A DNA stretch of 64,000 nt from Limnobacter olei (GTDB taxonomy: Bacteria > Pseudomonadota > Gammaproteobacteria > Burkholderiales > Burkholderiaceae_B): contig NZ_JARFJD010000005.1 of the NCBI RefSeq assembly GCF_029087225.1, positions 114,226 to 178,225 on the forward strand, given 5' to 3'. Under the pieces are notes generated by a model that made no database searches, was not told the origin of the DNA, and saw only the letters and a program-made list of their open reading frames with translations. How positions within the stretch are numbered: the first letter of the stretch is position 1; each line of letters begins with the position of its first letter. Position numbers and translations under genes: made by a program. Of the stretch, positions 35,592 through 45,531 are shown in pieces.

Positions 35592-37916
35592 TTAATCAAC
35601 AGCAACCTCAGTGCCGCTCTCCGACTCTTGGCCCGATGAACCTTCATCAAAAGTCAGTGAAACCTGGTCATTTTCCAAATCATGGTCCACTGTCACCCTG
35701 CCGCCGTTCACCAATTTGCCAAACAGCAACTCGTCGGCCAACGCCTTGCGGATGGTGTCTTGAATCAAGCGCTGCATTGGGCGAGCACCCATCAATGGAT
35801 CAAAACCTTTCTTGGCCAAGTGCTTGCGCAATTCGTCTGTGAACACCGCATCCACTTTCTTTTGGTGCAACTGCTCTTCCAGCTCCATCAGGAACTTGTC
35901 GACCACGCGAAGAATGATTTCCTCATCCAGCGCACGGAAGGAAATGACAGAATCCAGGCGGTTGCGGAACTCGGGGCTGAACATGCGCTTGATGTCTTCC
36001 ATCTCATCGCCCTGCACCTTGGATTCCATGAAGCCAATACCGCGTTTGGTCAGGGCTTCTGCACCTGCGTTGGTGGTCATAATGACGATCACATTGCGGA
36101 AATCAGCCTTGCGACCGTTGTTGTCAGTCAAAGTACCGTTGTCCATGACCTGAAGCAGGATATTGAACACATCGGGGTGCGCTTTTTCGATTTCGTCGAG
36201 CAGCAACACGCAATGTGGCTTCTTGGTAATGGCCTCGGTCAGCAAACCGCCCTGGTCAAAGCCCACATACCCTGGGGGCGCACCAATCAAACGAGAAACC
36301 GCGTGACGTTCCATGTATTCCGACATGTCAAAACGCAACATTTCAATGCCGAGAATGAATGCCAACTGTTTGGCCACCTCGGTTTTACCCACACCTGTGG
36401 GACCGCTGAACAGGAAGGAGCCAATTGGCTTGTCTGCTTTGCCCAAACCAGCACGCGACATTTTGATCGCATTGGCCAGCGCTTCAATGGCGGGGTCTTG
36501 CCCAAACACAGTGGCTTTCAAATCGCGATCGAGCGTGGCCAGCTTGTTGCGGTCATCGGTGTTAACCGACTGTGGCGGAATGCGGGCAATTTTCGAGACG
36601 ATGTCCTCAATGTCGCCTTTCGTGATTGTTTTGCGCTGCTTGCTTTTTGGCAAGATACGCTGAGCCGCACCGGCTTCATCAATCACATCAATGGCCTTGT
36701 CGGGCAAATGACGATCATTGATAAACTTGGCCGACAACTCAGCGGCTGCCGAAATGGCCGCGCTGGAATACTTCACGCCATGGTGGTCTTCAAAACGGCT
36801 CTTCAGACCGCGCAAAATTTCAATGGTCTGTTCCACGGTGGGTTCAGACACATCAATTTTCTGGAAGCGGCGTGAAAGCGCGTGGTCTTTCTCGAAAATG
36901 CCACGGTACTCGGTAAAGGTGGTTGCGCCAATGCACTTCAGCTGCCCTGACGACAAGGCAGGTTTCAACAAATTGGAGGCATCCAGCGTGCCGCCAGAAG
37001 CGGAGCCTGCACCAATCAAGGTGTGGATTTCGTCAATGAATAACACCGAGTCTGGGTTGGCCTTCAGCTGTTTCAACACCGCTTTCAAACGCTGTTCGAA
37101 ATCGCCACGGTATTTGGTACCGGCCAGCAACGCGCCCATGTCCAGTGAATGAACCTGCGCTGTTGCCAAAATCTCCGGCACGTCACCTTGCACAATTCGC
37201 CAAGCCAAACCCTCGGCAATCGCGGTTTTACCCACACCAGCCTCACCCACCAAGAGCGGGTTGTTTTTGCGGCGGCGGCACAGCACCTGGATAACCCGCT
37301 CCACTTCCTGCTCACGGCCGATCAGCGGATCAATTTTCCCTTCCTTGGCCAATGCATTCAAATTCTGGGTGTACTGATCGAGCGGAGACTGCTTGTCACC
37401 CACGTTTTGGGTGGCTTCGGCTTCCTGCTCCTGATTCTCGTTTTGGGAATTCTCGGGCTTAGGCGCAGGGGCCTGCGGCGTTTTGGTAATGCCGTGTGAA
37501 ATGTAATTCACCACATCCAGACGGGTAATTCCCTGCTGGTGAAGGTAATAAACCGCATGGGAGTCTTTCTCTCCAAAAATCGCAACCAGCACGTTTGCGC
37601 CAGTCACCTCTTTCTTGCCATTCGATGTGCTTTGAACATGCATGATGGCGCGCTGAATAACCCGCTGGAAACCCAGCGTGGGCTGCGTGTCCACCTCATC
37701 CTGACCGGACACCACAGGGGTGTTGTCCTTGATGAAATTTTGCAGGTTCTTTCGAATTTCTTCGACATCGCACGAGCATGAACGTAGCACCTCGGCCGCT
37801 GAAGGATTGTCCAGCAAGGCCAATAGCAGGTGCTCTACCGTGATGAATTCATGCTTTTGCTGACGTGCGTCAACAAATGCCATGTGCAAACTTACTTCCA
37901 ACTCTTGCGCAATCAT
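35592..37916 (-). CDS. clpA: ATP-dependent Clp protease ATP-binding subunit ClpA
   Basis: AAA+ unfoldase that feeds substrates to ClpP. 774 residues from the ATG at 37916 ([14 protein letters not shown]); the reading frame is open further upstream but those codons overlap clpS. An N-terminal Clp_N domain occupies residues 1-140. Two AAA modules carry the Walker A loops [13 protein letters not shown] near residue 220 and [13 protein letters not shown] near 503. An acidic tail ends the protein. It overlaps clpS by 4 bp (ATGA), the typical clpS-clpA pair. clpP is not in this window. Confidence 0.97.
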   Translation of the reverse strand: MIAQELEVSLHMAFVDARQQKHEFITVEHLLLALLDNPSAAEVLRSCSCDVEEIRKNLQNFIKDNTPVVSGQDEVDTQPTLGFQRVIQRAIMHVQSTSNGKKEVTGANVLVAIFGEKDSHAVYYLHQQGITRLDVVNYISHGITKTPQAPAPKPENSQNENQEQEAEATQNVGDKQSPLDQYTQNLNALAKEGKIDPLIGREQEVERVIQVLCRRRKNNPLLVGEAGVGKTAIAEGLAWRIVQGDVPEILATAQVHSLDMGALLAGTKYRGDFEQRLKAVLKQLKANPDSVLFIDEIHTLIGAGSASGGTLDASNLLKPALSSGQLKCIGATTFTEYRGIFEKDHALSRRFQKIDVSEPTVEQTIEILRGLKSRFEDHHGVKYSSAAISAAAELSAKFINDRHLPDKAIDVIDEAGAAQRILPKSKQRKTITKGDIEDIVSKIARIPPQSVNTDDRNKLATLDRDLKATVFGQDPAIEALANAIKMSRAGLGKADKPIGSFLFSGPTGVGKTEVAKQLAFILGIEMLRFDMSEYMERHAVSRLIGAPPGYVGFDQGGLLTEAITKKPHCVLLLDEIEKAHPDVFNILLQVMDNGTLTDNNGRKADFRNVIVIMTTNAGAEALTKRGIGFMESKVQGDEMEDIKRMFSPEFRNRLDSVISFRALDEEIILRVVDKFLMELEEQLHQKKVDAVFTDELRKHLAKKGFDPLMGARPMQRLIQDTIRKALADELLFGKLVNGGRVTVDHDLENDQVSLTFDEGSSGQESESGTEVAVD

Positions 37917-38221
37917 GTTTCCTCCATCACGCACTGCAGCGGGTGTTGATGCTGCTTTGCGAAACCGCATACCATTTCGACTTTTGTCGAGGCGATGTCT
38001 TTGGGATATACCCCACAGACCCCTTTGCCCTCTCGATGCACTTTCAGCATGATTTGGGTGGCCTGTTCCCTTCCCTTTCCAAAAAACTTCTGCAAAACAA
38101 TCACGACAAACTCCATGGGGGTGTAGTCATCGTTCAAGAGCACGACCTGATACATCGGGGGCAGCTTCGCTTTTTGCGCCTGCGATTCCAGTACTGTTGA
38201 TGGATTGTTTTGCGAACTCAT
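37913..38221 (-). CDS. clpS: ATP-dependent Clp protease adaptor ClpS
   Basis: N-end-rule adaptor that delivers substrates to ClpA. 102 residues from ATG 38221 (MSSQNNPST). The core [20 protein letters not shown] near residue 24 and the His in [15 protein letters not shown] near 60 are the substrate-pocket blocks. Longer upstream codons exist but do not fit the family. Translationally coupled to clpA through an ATGA overlap. Confidence 0.97.
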   Translation of the reverse strand: MSSQNNPSTVLESQAQKAKLPPMYQVVLLNDDYTPMEFVVIVLQKFFGKGREQATQIMLKVHREGKGVCGVYPKDIASTKVEMVCGFAKQHQHPLQCVMEET

Positions 38222-38584
38222 AACTTCATTGTAATCACTTCTAAGGGGCACGCAACAAGGATTAGAGAGCAATACACTGCCTTTATTGAAGGCTAGAAAT
38301 TTTTCCTGAAAATTCAATCAGGAACATCTCAAAAATTATGCAAACCCACTCCCAAATTTGCAATCGATAACCAACAAGGTCAATCACCCGAAAAGCCTGA
38401 ATTCACCAGATGTAGACAACACCTGTCTATTACAAGGGGTAAACCCTTAAAAAATGTATCTATTGTATGGTTGACCCCAGCCCAAACAGGTCAAAGAATA
38501 GAAGGCAAGCTGGTTCAGACTGGCGAGTTGTCGGAAAGTTCGTGCGTTCCGATCGAAGTATTGTTTTTTGAAGGAGGTTTCGCG
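38222..38584 (+). promoter_or_regulatory. long leader region of the cold-shock gene
   Basis: 363 bp without a gene between clpS and csp. It holds two tight inverted repeats: TAGACA-ACACC-TGTCTA (38413-38429) and AAGGG-GTAAA-CCCTT (38434-38448), each with a 5-nt loop. An AAGGAGG Shine-Dalgarno lies just before the csp ATG at 38585. Long structured leaders are usual for temperature-controlled csp genes, but no consensus promoter could be placed with confidence. The left part must contain the leftward clpS promoter. Confidence 0.45.
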
Positions 38585-38806
38585 ATGGCGACCGGCACCG
38601 TAAAATGGTTCAATGATGCAAAGGGTTTTGGTTTTATCACTCCAGATCAAGGGAGCGATGAACTTTTCGCCCACTTTTCAGCAATCCAGGCATCTGGATT
38701 CCGCACACTTAAAGAAGGTCAGAAAGTGACTTTTGAAGTGGTGGATGGACCAAAAGGTAAGCAGGCTCAGAACATCTCTGTGATGGACGCAACCAGCGCC
38801 GCCTGA
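38585..38806 (+). CDS. CspA-family cold shock protein
   Basis: 73-residue single-stranded nucleic-acid-binding OB-fold protein. [18 protein letters not shown] carries RNP-1 and [11 protein letters not shown] carries RNP-2. AAGGAGG precedes the ATG at 38585; upstream in-frame ATG codons lack homology. An RNA chaperone during cold or stationary phase. It is followed by a terminator at 38840. Confidence 0.96.
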   Translation: MATGTVKWFNDAKGFGFITPDQGSDELFAHFSAIQASGFRTLKEGQKVTFEVVDGPKGKQAQNISVMDATSAA

Positions 38807-38839
38807 CAAGTAAAATAATCAAACCACCGATTAAGAGGA

Positions 38840-38866
38840 AAGCCGGCCCCAAGCCGGCTTTTTTCT
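38840..38866 (+). terminator. rho-independent terminator of the cold-shock gene
   Basis: AAGCCGG (38840-38846) and CCGGCTT (38854-38860) form a stem with a 7-nt loop, followed by a T-run. Confidence 0.85.
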
Positions 38867-38893
38867 TGTATGCCGATTCGAAAACGATTCATA

Positions 38894-38920
38894 AAAAAGC
38901 CCCGCAGAACGGGGCTTTTT
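38894..38920. terminator. bidirectional terminator between csp and icd
   Basis: AAAAAGCCCC (38894-38903) pairs with GGGGCTTTTT (38911-38920), giving A/T tracts on both sides. It ends 25 bp before the icd stop codon and would terminate icd on the minus strand. Confidence 0.8.
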
Positions 38921-38944
38921 CATTTTCCAAAGTCGGAGACTTTG

Positions 38945-40192
38945 TTACATGTGGTCGATCATCACCTGTCCGAACCCGGAACAGCTTACCTGTGTGGCAC
39001 CGTCCATCAAGCGCGCAAAATCATAGGTTACTTTCTTGGACGTGATGGATTTTTCCATTGAGGAGATGATCAAGTCAGCAGCCTCGATCCAGCCCATGTG
39101 GCGCAGCATCATTTCCGCAGACAGAATCTGTGAACCTGGGTTCACATAGTCTTTGCCGGCATATTTCGGTGCTGTGCCGTGCGTGGCTTCGAACATGGCG
39201 ATTGAATCGGACAGGTTGGCACCTGGGGCGATACCAATACCACCCACCTGCGCTGCCAGCGCATCAGAGATGTAGTCGCCATTCAGGTTCATGGTTGCGA
39301 TCACGCTGTATTCCGCGGGGCGCAGCAGAATTTGCTGCAAAAAGGCATCGGCGATCACGTCTTTGATCACGATGTCGCCATGCGCAGCCTTGATTTTCAT
39401 CCAGGGGCCGCCGTCAAGCAGTTCGGCGCCGAATTCGTTCTTTGCCAAAGCATACGACCAAGCCGCAAAAGCGCCTTCGGTGTACTTCATGATGTTGCCC
39501 TTGTGCACGATTGTCACCGAGGGCTTTTTGTTGTCGATGGCGTACTGAACGGCTTTGCGGAACAGGCGCTCAGTACCCTCTTTGGAAATTGGCTTGATTC
39601 CAATGCCTGAAGTTTCAGGGAAACGAATCTTGCTCACACCCATTTCTTCACGCAGAAACTTGATCAGCTTTTTGGCTTTGTCAGTTTCCGCCTCGTATTC
39701 AATACCTGCATAAATGTCTTCCGAGTTCTCGCGGAAAATCACCATGTCGGTTTTGTGGGGCTCTTTTACCGGGCTGGGCACGCCAGCAAAGTAGCGCACC
39801 GGGCGCAAACACACATACAGGTCAAGCTGCTGGCGCAGTGCAACGTTAATGGAACGAATACCGCCACCCACGGGCGTGGTCAATGGGCCTTTGACGGACA
39901 CTACATATTCTTTCAGCACTTCCAGGGTTTCTTCGGGCAGCCAAACATCGGGGCCATACACCTTGGTCGATTTTTCACCCGCGTAAATTTCCATCCAGCT
40001 GATCTTGCGCTTGCCGCCATACGCTTTGGCCACTGCAGCGTCGACCACGTCGATCATCACTGGTGTAATGTCAAAACCAGTGCCATCGCCTTCGATGTAT
40101 GGAATGATGGGTTGATCGGGTACGTTCAACGAGTAATCACTATTGACCGTGATTTTTTCGCCGACTGATGGGACTTTAATGTGTTGGTACAT
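38945..40192 (-). CDS. icd: NADP-dependent isocitrate dehydrogenase
   Basis: TCA-cycle oxidative decarboxylation of isocitrate to 2-oxoglutarate. 415 residues from ATG 40192. [20 protein letters not shown] near residue 115 is the substrate-binding block; ENSEDIYAG near 155 and [12 protein letters not shown] near 275 are further family sequence. [15 protein letters not shown] near 335 supports the NADP-type E. coli-like enzyme. A near-consensus promoter (-35 TTGTGA, 17 bp, -10 TACACT, minus strand, 40235-40263) lies just upstream. Confidence 0.97.
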   Translation of the reverse strand: MYQHIKVPSVGEKITVNSDYSLNVPDQPIIPYIEGDGTGFDITPVMIDVVDAAVAKAYGGKRKISWMEIYAGEKSTKVYGPDVWLPEETLEVLKEYVVSVKGPLTTPVGGGIRSINVALRQQLDLYVCLRPVRYFAGVPSPVKEPHKTDMVIFRENSEDIYAGIEYEAETDKAKKLIKFLREEMGVSKIRFPETSGIGIKPISKEGTERLFRKAVQYAIDNKKPSVTIVHKGNIMKYTEGAFAAWSYALAKNEFGAELLDGGPWMKIKAAHGDIVIKDVIADAFLQQILLRPAEYSVIATMNLNGDYISDALAAQVGGIGIAPGANLSDSIAMFEATHGTAPKYAGKDYVNPGSQILSAEMMLRHMGWIEAADLIISSMEKSITSKKVTYDFARLMDGATQVSCSGFGQVMIDHM

Positions 40193-40234
40193 GGTCTCTC
40201 CGCTGCTTCTCTGGTGTGTTAGAGGGAACACTCT

Positions 40235-40263
40235 AGTGTATCCCTTCACTACGAAAATCACAA
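40235..40263 (-). promoter_or_regulatory. sigma-70 promoter of icd
   Basis: On the minus strand TTGTGA (40258-40263) and TACACT (40235-40240) are separated by 17 bp, 43 bp upstream of the icd start. Confidence 0.6.
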
Positions 40264-40308
40264 TTATTTCGCAATATGAAATTGCATTCCTTATTGCGCC
40301 AAGCCGTA

Positions 40309-40314
40309 TAATAC
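40309..40314 (+). promoter_or_regulatory. -10 element of the DUF192 gene
   Basis: Perfect TATAAT 39 bp before the ATG; the best -35, TTGCAT, is 19 bp upstream of it, slightly long. Confidence 0.5.
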
Positions 40315-40353
40315 CGCCATCTTCTTTCAGATCTCTGACAGGAACCAGATTTC

Positions 40354-40845
40354 ATGCACTTTGATCACATCAACAAATACTGCACTACTTTCAGGTTGAC
40401 TTTGGTGACAGCTGCGCTGGGCTTGGCTGCCTGCATAGGCAATGCTGCTGGACCCGCGCAATCCCAATTGCCAACACTTCAAATGCGCGTAGGCCAACAT
40501 GAGGTAAAAGCAGAGTTGGCCAACACCGATATAAGCCGTCAAATCGGGCTGATGAACAGAAAGGAGCTGGGCAAAAATTCGGGGATGCTGTTTGTGTTCA
40601 AACGCAGTGAAACACAATGTATGTGGATGAAAAACACCCTGATTGATCTGGATGTGGCCTTTGCAGACGCCAACGGCAAAATTCTGAATATCGAACAGAT
40701 GACAGCAGGTACGGCTGACATTCACTGCTCCAGCGGCAACGCCAAACTTGCACTGGAAATGAACCGGGATTGGTTTTCAACGCGCGGTATTGATGCTGGT
40801 GAAATACTACAGGTGCCAGAGCGGGTCCTGGAAACCAAGGAATAG
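40354..40845 (+). CDS. DUF192 family exported protein
   Basis: A 163-residue protein with an N-terminal signal segment (residues about 14-32) that contains LGLAAC, a possible lipobox, so it may be a lipoprotein facing the periplasm. Residues 40-155 are the DUF192 domain: ISRQIGLMNRKELGKNSGML, MWMKNTLIDLDVAF and a C-terminal GIDAGEIL. Function unknown in the family, although copies are common in archaea and bacteria. It is divergent from icd and convergent with sodB. Confidence 0.85.
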   Translation: MHFDHINKYCTTFRLTLVTAALGLAACIGNAAGPAQSQLPTLQMRVGQHEVKAELANTDISRQIGLMNRKELGKNSGMLFVFKRSETQCMWMKNTLIDLDVAFADANGKILNIEQMTAGTADIHCSSGNAKLALEMNRDWFSTRGIDAGEILQVPERVLETKE

Positions 40846-40850
40846 ACCGC

Positions 40851-40896
40851 AAAAAAACCGACCCCTCCTCGCGCTGTGGGCACAAAAAGGGGTCGG
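40851..40896 (-). terminator. rho-independent terminator of sodB
   Basis: CCGACCCC (40858-40865) pairs with GGGGTCGG (40889-40896). On the minus strand the stem is followed by seven T's, 25 bp past the sodB stop. Confidence 0.8.
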
Positions 40897-40920
40897 CGTG
40901 TTGAAGATGATTTCGAGGGG

Positions 40921-41502
40921 TTAACCTTCGAAATTCTTCGATGCAAATTCCCAGTTCACCAAGTTCCAGAAAGTTTCAATGTACTTGGGGCGGGCGTTGC
41001 GATAATCGATGTAGTAGGCGTGTTCCCACAGGTCGCAGGTCAACAAAGGCTTGTCTTGAGTGGTCAAGGGTGTGGCTGCGTTGCTCGTGTTCACAATATC
41101 CACTGAACCGTCGGCTTTTTTCACAAGCCATGTCCAGCTGGAACCAAAGTTACCAATCGCGCTTTTGGTAAAAGCTTCCTTGAACGCATCAAAACTGCCA
41201 AATTTGGCATTGATGGCATCGGCCAACTTGCCTGTGGGCGCACCACCACCATTGGGAGACAGGCAATGCCAGTAGAACGTGTGGTTCCAGATTTGTGCTG
41301 CGTTGTTGAACACGCCACCGGTTGACTTCTTGACGATGTCTTCCAGGCTGGAGCTTTCAAACTCGGTGCCTTTTACCAGATTATTCAGGTTGGTCACATA
41401 AGCAGCGTGGTGCTTGCCGTAGTGGTACTCCAGTGTTTCTTTGGAAATATGGGGAGCCAGCGCGTCCATCGCGTAGGGCAATTCGGGCAGTGTATGTTGC
41501 AT
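40921..41502 (-). CDS. sodB: superoxide dismutase, iron type
   Basis: Cytoplasmic dismutation of superoxide. 193 residues from ATG 41502. Metal ligands are H in [11 protein letters not shown] near residue 27, H in [10 protein letters not shown] near 74 and the D and H in [11 protein letters not shown] near 158. LSPNGGG-like residues and the Gln-bearing stretch [15 protein letters not shown] fit the Fe form, but Fe versus Mn preference cannot be proved from sequence. GAGAGGAT lies before the ATG. Next to xseA, as in several Burkholderiales. Confidence 0.95.
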   Translation of the reverse strand: MQHTLPELPYAMDALAPHISKETLEYHYGKHHAAYVTNLNNLVKGTEFESSSLEDIVKKSTGGVFNNAAQIWNHTFYWHCLSPNGGGAPTGKLADAINAKFGSFDAFKEAFTKSAIGNFGSSWTWLVKKADGSVDIVNTSNAATPLTTQDKPLLTCDLWEHAYYIDYRNARPKYIETFWNLVNWEFASKNFEG

Positions 41503-41578
41503 ATCAGTATCCTCTCTCACTTCAATCAATACGAAAACTTCAGCTAAGGGTAAAACCCCGCATTTCAACCCTTTGATT

Positions 41579-42946
41579 CTATCTTGAATTTTTGACGTCC
41601 TCGGTCAACGGTCCGCGCAGCTCAGTTTTCTCGCGCACATTCACCAAAATTTCACCGTCCGCCAGTGTGGCGCGCAAGGCATCGCCAGTTTGCACATCCA
41701 GCACGGAGCGAACTACTGCGTTCCCGTGCTGTGGCCGCAAAAAGGCATAGCCTCGCTCTAGGGTTCGTTGGGGGGAGACGGCCTCGACTACGGACCCAAG
41801 ACGATCAAGGCGGGAAACTAGCGCTGCAATGTTGCGCCGCTGCGCAGATGAAAGCGTACTGTCGAGAAACTGAGCGCTTCTGGTGGCCGAGTTTTGCGCT
41901 TCACCCATTTCATTCGACGCGGATTCCCACAACACCTGAATTGAATTGGTTTGTTGTGCAAGGCCTCGCTCGACAAGGCGCGGCAGGCGACTACTTGCGT
42001 TATTCAAACGTGACTCAAGCGCATGCAGGTAAGCCGTGGGCGTCAGCAAACCGAGCTCAGCCCGATCCACCCGTTGAACAAGCATTTGGGCTCGGTGACG
42101 TAAAGCCTTGCGCAAGCCCACATGCAAACCTTGAATCTCGGACAGCAGCTCACTGGTGGGCCGGCTAATCAATTCAGCTGCGGCAGTGGGCGTGGCGGCG
42201 CGAAGGTCTGCGGCAAATTCAGCCAGGGTTACATCCGTTTCGTGCCCCACGCCAACCACGATGGGGGTTTTGCATGCGGCCACCGCGCGCACAACCGCTT
42301 CTACGTTGAAACTCCACAGATCCTCTAGACTGCCACCTCCGCGGCAAAGCACCAACGCCTCGTGGCCTGCTGAATCGGCTTTGCGAAGGGCCTCAATAAT
42401 TTGTGCTGCGGCCTGTTCGCCCTGCACCGCGGTGTGGTAAACCGAGTACTCAACATGGGGGGCACGCCTTGCCAAGGCCTGTTTTACATCAGCAAGTGCT
42501 GCGGCTTGCAGTGAAGTGATTACCCCGAGATTAAAAACCACCCAAGGCAGTGGGCGCTTGCGGGCAGAATCGAACAACCCCTCCTGAGTCAATTTGGTTT
42601 TCAGTTGCAGGTACTGTTCATGCAGATTGCCTTGCCCGGCTTTCTTCATAACATCAATAATCAATTGCAGCTCGCCGCGCTGCTCATACATGGCCAGTTG
42701 CGCAAGCACTTCAACTTTATCGCCCACCGCTGGGGAAAAACCTGCGAGAACATTGCGTTGGCGGAACATAACCGCCTTCAGTTGTGCAGATTCGTCCTTC
42801 AGGGCCAAATACCAATGCCCGGAGGAGGCACGGGTAAAGGACGCCACCTCACCCTGAATCCGGATAGCGCCAAATTCATTTCGGAGGTGATCATTCAGGT
42901 GCCTAGCGAGCTGGCTGACCGAGAAAACCGTTTTTAAGTCAATCAT
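41579..42946 (-). CDS. xseA: exodeoxyribonuclease VII large subunit
   Basis: Catalytic subunit of the ssDNA exonuclease. 455 residues. The OB-fold N terminus ([13 protein letters not shown], about 26-100) is followed by the catalytic core with [13 protein letters not shown] near 203 and [21 protein letters not shown] near 231, then a long coiled-coil region from 270 to 400. The small subunit gene xseB lies 10 kb away at 53.3 kb. Starts just before an AT-rich gap. Confidence 0.96.
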   Translation of the reverse strand: MIDLKTVFSVSQLARHLNDHLRNEFGAIRIQGEVASFTRASSGHWYLALKDESAQLKAVMFRQRNVLAGFSPAVGDKVEVLAQLAMYEQRGELQLIIDVMKKAGQGNLHEQYLQLKTKLTQEGLFDSARKRPLPWVVFNLGVITSLQAAALADVKQALARRAPHVEYSVYHTAVQGEQAAAQIIEALRKADSAGHEALVLCRGGGSLEDLWSFNVEAVVRAVAACKTPIVVGVGHETDVTLAEFAADLRAATPTAAAELISRPTSELLSEIQGLHVGLRKALRHRAQMLVQRVDRAELGLLTPTAYLHALESRLNNASSRLPRLVERGLAQQTNSIQVLWESASNEMGEAQNSATRSAQFLDSTLSSAQRRNIAALVSRLDRLGSVVEAVSPQRTLERGYAFLRPQHGNAVVRSVLDVQTGDALRATLADGEILVNVREKTELRGPLTEDVKNSR

Positions 42947-43189
42947 TTATAGACCAAATTGGCTAAAAAACCAGAACATTTCCACATGCGCTAACAAAAA
43001 GCTACTTTCTGTGCAACATGGCTGAAATACAAGAAAATATACACAAGTAACTGATTAAAAAGAAAAAATACAACAAAATACGATACACAAAAAGTTCATC
43101 TTTCTCACAAGCGACTGATTATTCGAAAATTTGGGGGGCTTTTCCCCAAAGTTATCCACAATGAACAAATATGTCGGCTTTTGTGTAAT
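42947..43189. promoter_or_regulatory. AT-rich intergenic region between xseA and exbB
   Basis: The whole gap to exbB is 300 bp and strongly AT-rich with A-tracts (43045-43095), so it may be bent DNA. One perfect DnaA-box consensus, TTATCCACA, lies at 43152-43160. A stem TTTGGGG/CCCCAAA (43130-43150) precedes it. The divergent xseA and exbB promoters must lie here; the exbB one is listed separately. Confidence 0.5.
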
Positions 43190-43218
43190 TTGTGTAATGT
43201 TGGTTTTTTCGCTAGAGT
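43190..43218 (+). promoter_or_regulatory. putative exbB promoter
   Basis: -35 TTGTGT (43190-43195), 17-bp spacer and -10 TAGAGT (43213-43218). The -35 is the second of two tandem copies of the 9-mer TTGTGTAAT (43181-43198). Confidence 0.45.
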
Positions 43219-43246
43219 CCCTGTCTTACTGAATAGGAGTCTACTT

Positions 43247-43861
43247 GTGTGGTCAATCATTTCTGCAGCGGGCTGGCCAATTTGGCCTTTGATTTTTGGC
43301 TCGGTGGTGGCGTTGGCAATCGTGCTTGAGCGCGTTTGGGCCTTGCGAAAAAAAGACTTGATCCCGGAAAACCTGGTGGCCGATGTGTGCAAAACACTGC
43401 CCCAGTTCAAAGACCGGCAAAACATTGCCCGTCTGGAATCACACAGTGCGCTCGGAAGCTTGATGGCTGCTGGGCTGTCTGCGTTCTACAAGAACGAGGA
43501 CATAGAAACCGCGATGCAGGACAAATCTGTCGGTATTCAAAACACACTTGAAAAACATCTTGACGTGCTGTCCATGATCGCCAGTGCCGCGCCTTTGATG
43601 GGTTTGCTGGGAACGGTCATCGGCATGATCGAGATTTTTGCAGTTCAAGGCTCGGGTGCCCAGACGCCCGAAGCGATTGCCGCTGGCATCGCAGTAGCTC
43701 TTTACAACACGGCATTCGGCTTGATTGTTGCGATACCGGCCCTGGTCGCCTATCGACTGTTCCGGATCCGTATCAACGGCCTGCTCGAGGACATGGGAAA
43801 CTCACTGAAGCCTTTTGAAGACCTGCTGAAACAGCACACCAACTCGCGCAAGCCAGGCTAA
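43247..43861 (+). CDS. exbB: ExbB/TolQ-family proton channel protein
   Basis: Inner-membrane proton channel subunit that works with ExbD to energise TonB (or Tol-like) systems. 204 residues from GTG 43247; AGGAG is 7 nt upstream, while the open frame upstream has no signal. Three membrane spans occur near residues 10-30, 105-130 and 155-178. AAPLMGLLGTVIGMIEIF near 112 and GIAVALYNTAFGLIVAIPAL near 146 are the channel helices. It leads the exbB-exbD-lpxK-trm112-kdsB run; the TonB gene itself is not in the window. Confidence 0.92.
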   Translation: MWSIISAAGWPIWPLIFGSVVALAIVLERVWALRKKDLIPENLVADVCKTLPQFKDRQNIARLESHSALGSLMAAGLSAFYKNEDIETAMQDKSVGIQNTLEKHLDVLSMIASAAPLMGLLGTVIGMIEIFAVQGSGAQTPEAIAAGIAVALYNTAFGLIVAIPALVAYRLFRIRINGLLEDMGNSLKPFEDLLKQHTNSRKPG

Positions 43862-43872
43862 GGAGCGGGGCT

Positions 43873-44301
43873 TTGAGAATCAAGCGTACAACAAGCACGG
43901 AAGCACCCGACATCAACCTCATCCCGCTGATCGATGTGTTGTTGGTCATCGTGATTTTCCTGGTTGTGTCCACCACATTCATGCAGCCCAGCCAACTGGA
44001 AGTTGATTTGCCTGGCACACAAAGCGCTCAGGAAGATGCCACACCGCCTGAAGCACTTCGAATTCGAGTGGGTCGGGATGGCAACTATGCGCTGGGCGCT
44101 CAGGGTGTATTGACGGAAACCCAACTTCGCACAGAACTGAGCAAGGTTTTGTCAGCCAAACCTGCAAGCGAGGAACGCAGGGCCATTGTTGAGGCCGATG
44201 CGGCTGCCACGCACCAATCGGTGGTGATGGTGATGGACATGCTGGCCTCGTTGGGTGTGGCCAAGGTATCAATTGCCACAGCAGGTGGCAAATCCCCATG
44301 A
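43873..44301 (+). CDS. exbD: ExbD/TolR-family biopolymer transport protein
   Basis: Partner of ExbB, one membrane span near residues 17-38 with the essential Asp in LIPLIDVLLVIVIFL, and a periplasmic domain after it. 142 residues. The start is TTG at 43873, with AGGAG at the end of exbB just upstream; no ATG fits. It overlaps lpxK by 4 bp (ATGA). Confidence 0.92.
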   Translation: MRIKRTTSTEAPDINLIPLIDVLLVIVIFLVVSTTFMQPSQLEVDLPGTQSAQEDATPPEALRIRVGRDGNYALGAQGVLTETQLRTELSKVLSAKPASEERRAIVEADAAATHQSVVMVMDMLASLGVAKVSIATAGGKSP

Positions 44302-45368
44302 GCGCAGATGAACGCAAGGCCAGGATTGAGTCTGCGTTGCTCAATATTTGGTACTCGGGGCAAAAACCAGGGCTTGTTACGGGCTTGACCCTGGGTTTAC
44401 TTGAATGTACTTACAAGGCGTTGCGCTGGGCCACCCGGCAAAATTACAAATCGATTGCCGCAAAGAAAGCAAGCCATCCGCCAGTGTTGGTGGTCGGCAA
44501 CCTGATTGCCGGCGGTGCAGGAAAAACGCCCATCGTGATGGCAATTTGCCAATACATGGTCGCCCGCGGTAACAAGGTGGGTATCGTGAGCCGGGGTTAT
44601 GGGCGATCCACAACTGCGCCAATAGTAATTGACCCAGCCAAAAACACACCCGCCGCAATTGAAGCGGGAGACGAGCCGCTGTTCTTAAGCCGTGAAACCG
44701 GTTGCCCGGTGGCTGTGTGCGCGGATCGAAACCAAGCGGTCAGGCTTCTTTTGGCCCATTTCCCGGATTTGAAACTTATTGTGTCGGACGATGGCCTGCA
44801 ACACCACAAGCTTGCCCGGCAAATTGAATGGGTTGTATTCGACCGGCGGGCTCATGGCAATGGCCGCTTGCTGCCTGCAGGCCCGTTGCGCGAGCCACTT
44901 TCCCGGCTAGGCTCAGTGGATGCGGTGTTGTGTTCCAACATTTCGCCCGAGGCCCTGAGCAAAGCATTGGATTGGCCGTGTCGGGACAACTGGTACGCGG
45001 TACACGTTCAACTCACTGGCTTTCGGCAACTACGCTCTGGCCAATTCCTGACAACCGAACAAGCCATGGAACAGTGGAAACAGCTGAAACTGATGGCTTT
45101 TTCCGGCATTGGTGATCCAGGCAAATTATTTGATGCGATTCGATCAGCCGGCCTCAATCTTGACGCATGCCGCGGACTTCCCGACCATTTCAATTACCCT
45201 GAAGACTTTTGCGCACAGTTCGATCAACAAGTGCTGATCACAAGCGGCAAAGATGCCGTAAAATTGGGTGATTCAAACCCAAAAGTGTGGGTGGCCGAGA
45301 TCAGCGTAAAATTGCCCCCTGCCTTGACACAAGCCCTAGAGGATTGCATTGGACCCACAATTGATTGA
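44298..45368 (+). CDS. lpxK: tetraacyldisaccharide 4'-kinase
   Basis: Adds the 4' phosphate to the lipid A precursor on the inner membrane. 356 residues. The P-loop is VVGNLIAGGAGKTP near residue 64, followed by GIVSRGYGRS near 95 and SDDGLQHHKL near 157. The last 20 nt overlap the trm112 start. Gives Gram-negative LPS synthesis together with kdsB. Confidence 0.95.
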   Translation: MSADERKARIESALLNIWYSGQKPGLVTGLTLGLLECTYKALRWATRQNYKSIAAKKASHPPVLVVGNLIAGGAGKTPIVMAICQYMVARGNKVGIVSRGYGRSTTAPIVIDPAKNTPAAIEAGDEPLFLSRETGCPVAVCADRNQAVRLLLAHFPDLKLIVSDDGLQHHKLARQIEWVVFDRRAHGNGRLLPAGPLREPLSRLGSVDAVLCSNISPEALSKALDWPCRDNWYAVHVQLTGFRQLRSGQFLTTEQAMEQWKQLKLMAFSGIGDPGKLFDAIRSAGLNLDACRGLPDHFNYPEDFCAQFDQQVLITSGKDAVKLGDSNPKVWVAEISVKLPPALTQALEDCIGPTID

Positions 45369-45525
45369 CATTCTGGTTTGCCCCATCTGCAAAGGGCCGC
45401 TTGAAAAACGCCCAAGCGATAGCTATCTGGTATGCAAAGCCGACAAACTTGCATTTCCCGTACGGGACGGAATACCCATCATGCTGGTGGAACAAGCCGA
45501 ACCTGTATCAACCTCCAACAACTAA
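45349..45525 (+). CDS. Trm112 family small protein
   Basis: 58-residue protein LDPQLIDILVCPICKGPLEK, with CPIC and one further Cys, of the YcaR/Trm112 type that sits between lpxK and kdsB in most proteobacteria. Homologues are methyltransferase activators, and the role in this operon is unknown. The start is a TTG inside the end of lpxK; the Met in most relatives is at this position. Confidence 0.85.
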   Translation: MDPQLIDILVCPICKGPLEKRPSDSYLVCKADKLAFPVRDGIPIMLVEQAEPVSTSNN

Positions 45526-45531
45526 GTTTCC

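Noticed and set aside
35682-36875. 397-codon open frame on the plus strand inside clpA
   Set aside because: Exactly antisense to the well-conserved clpA; no family match and no start signal.
43152-43160. Perfect DnaA box TTATCCACA in an AT-rich gap, possible replication origin
   Set aside because: Only one good box; no dnaA, dnaN or gyrB nearby, no cluster of boxes with iterons. A single box in 64 kb is expected by chance or as a titration site.
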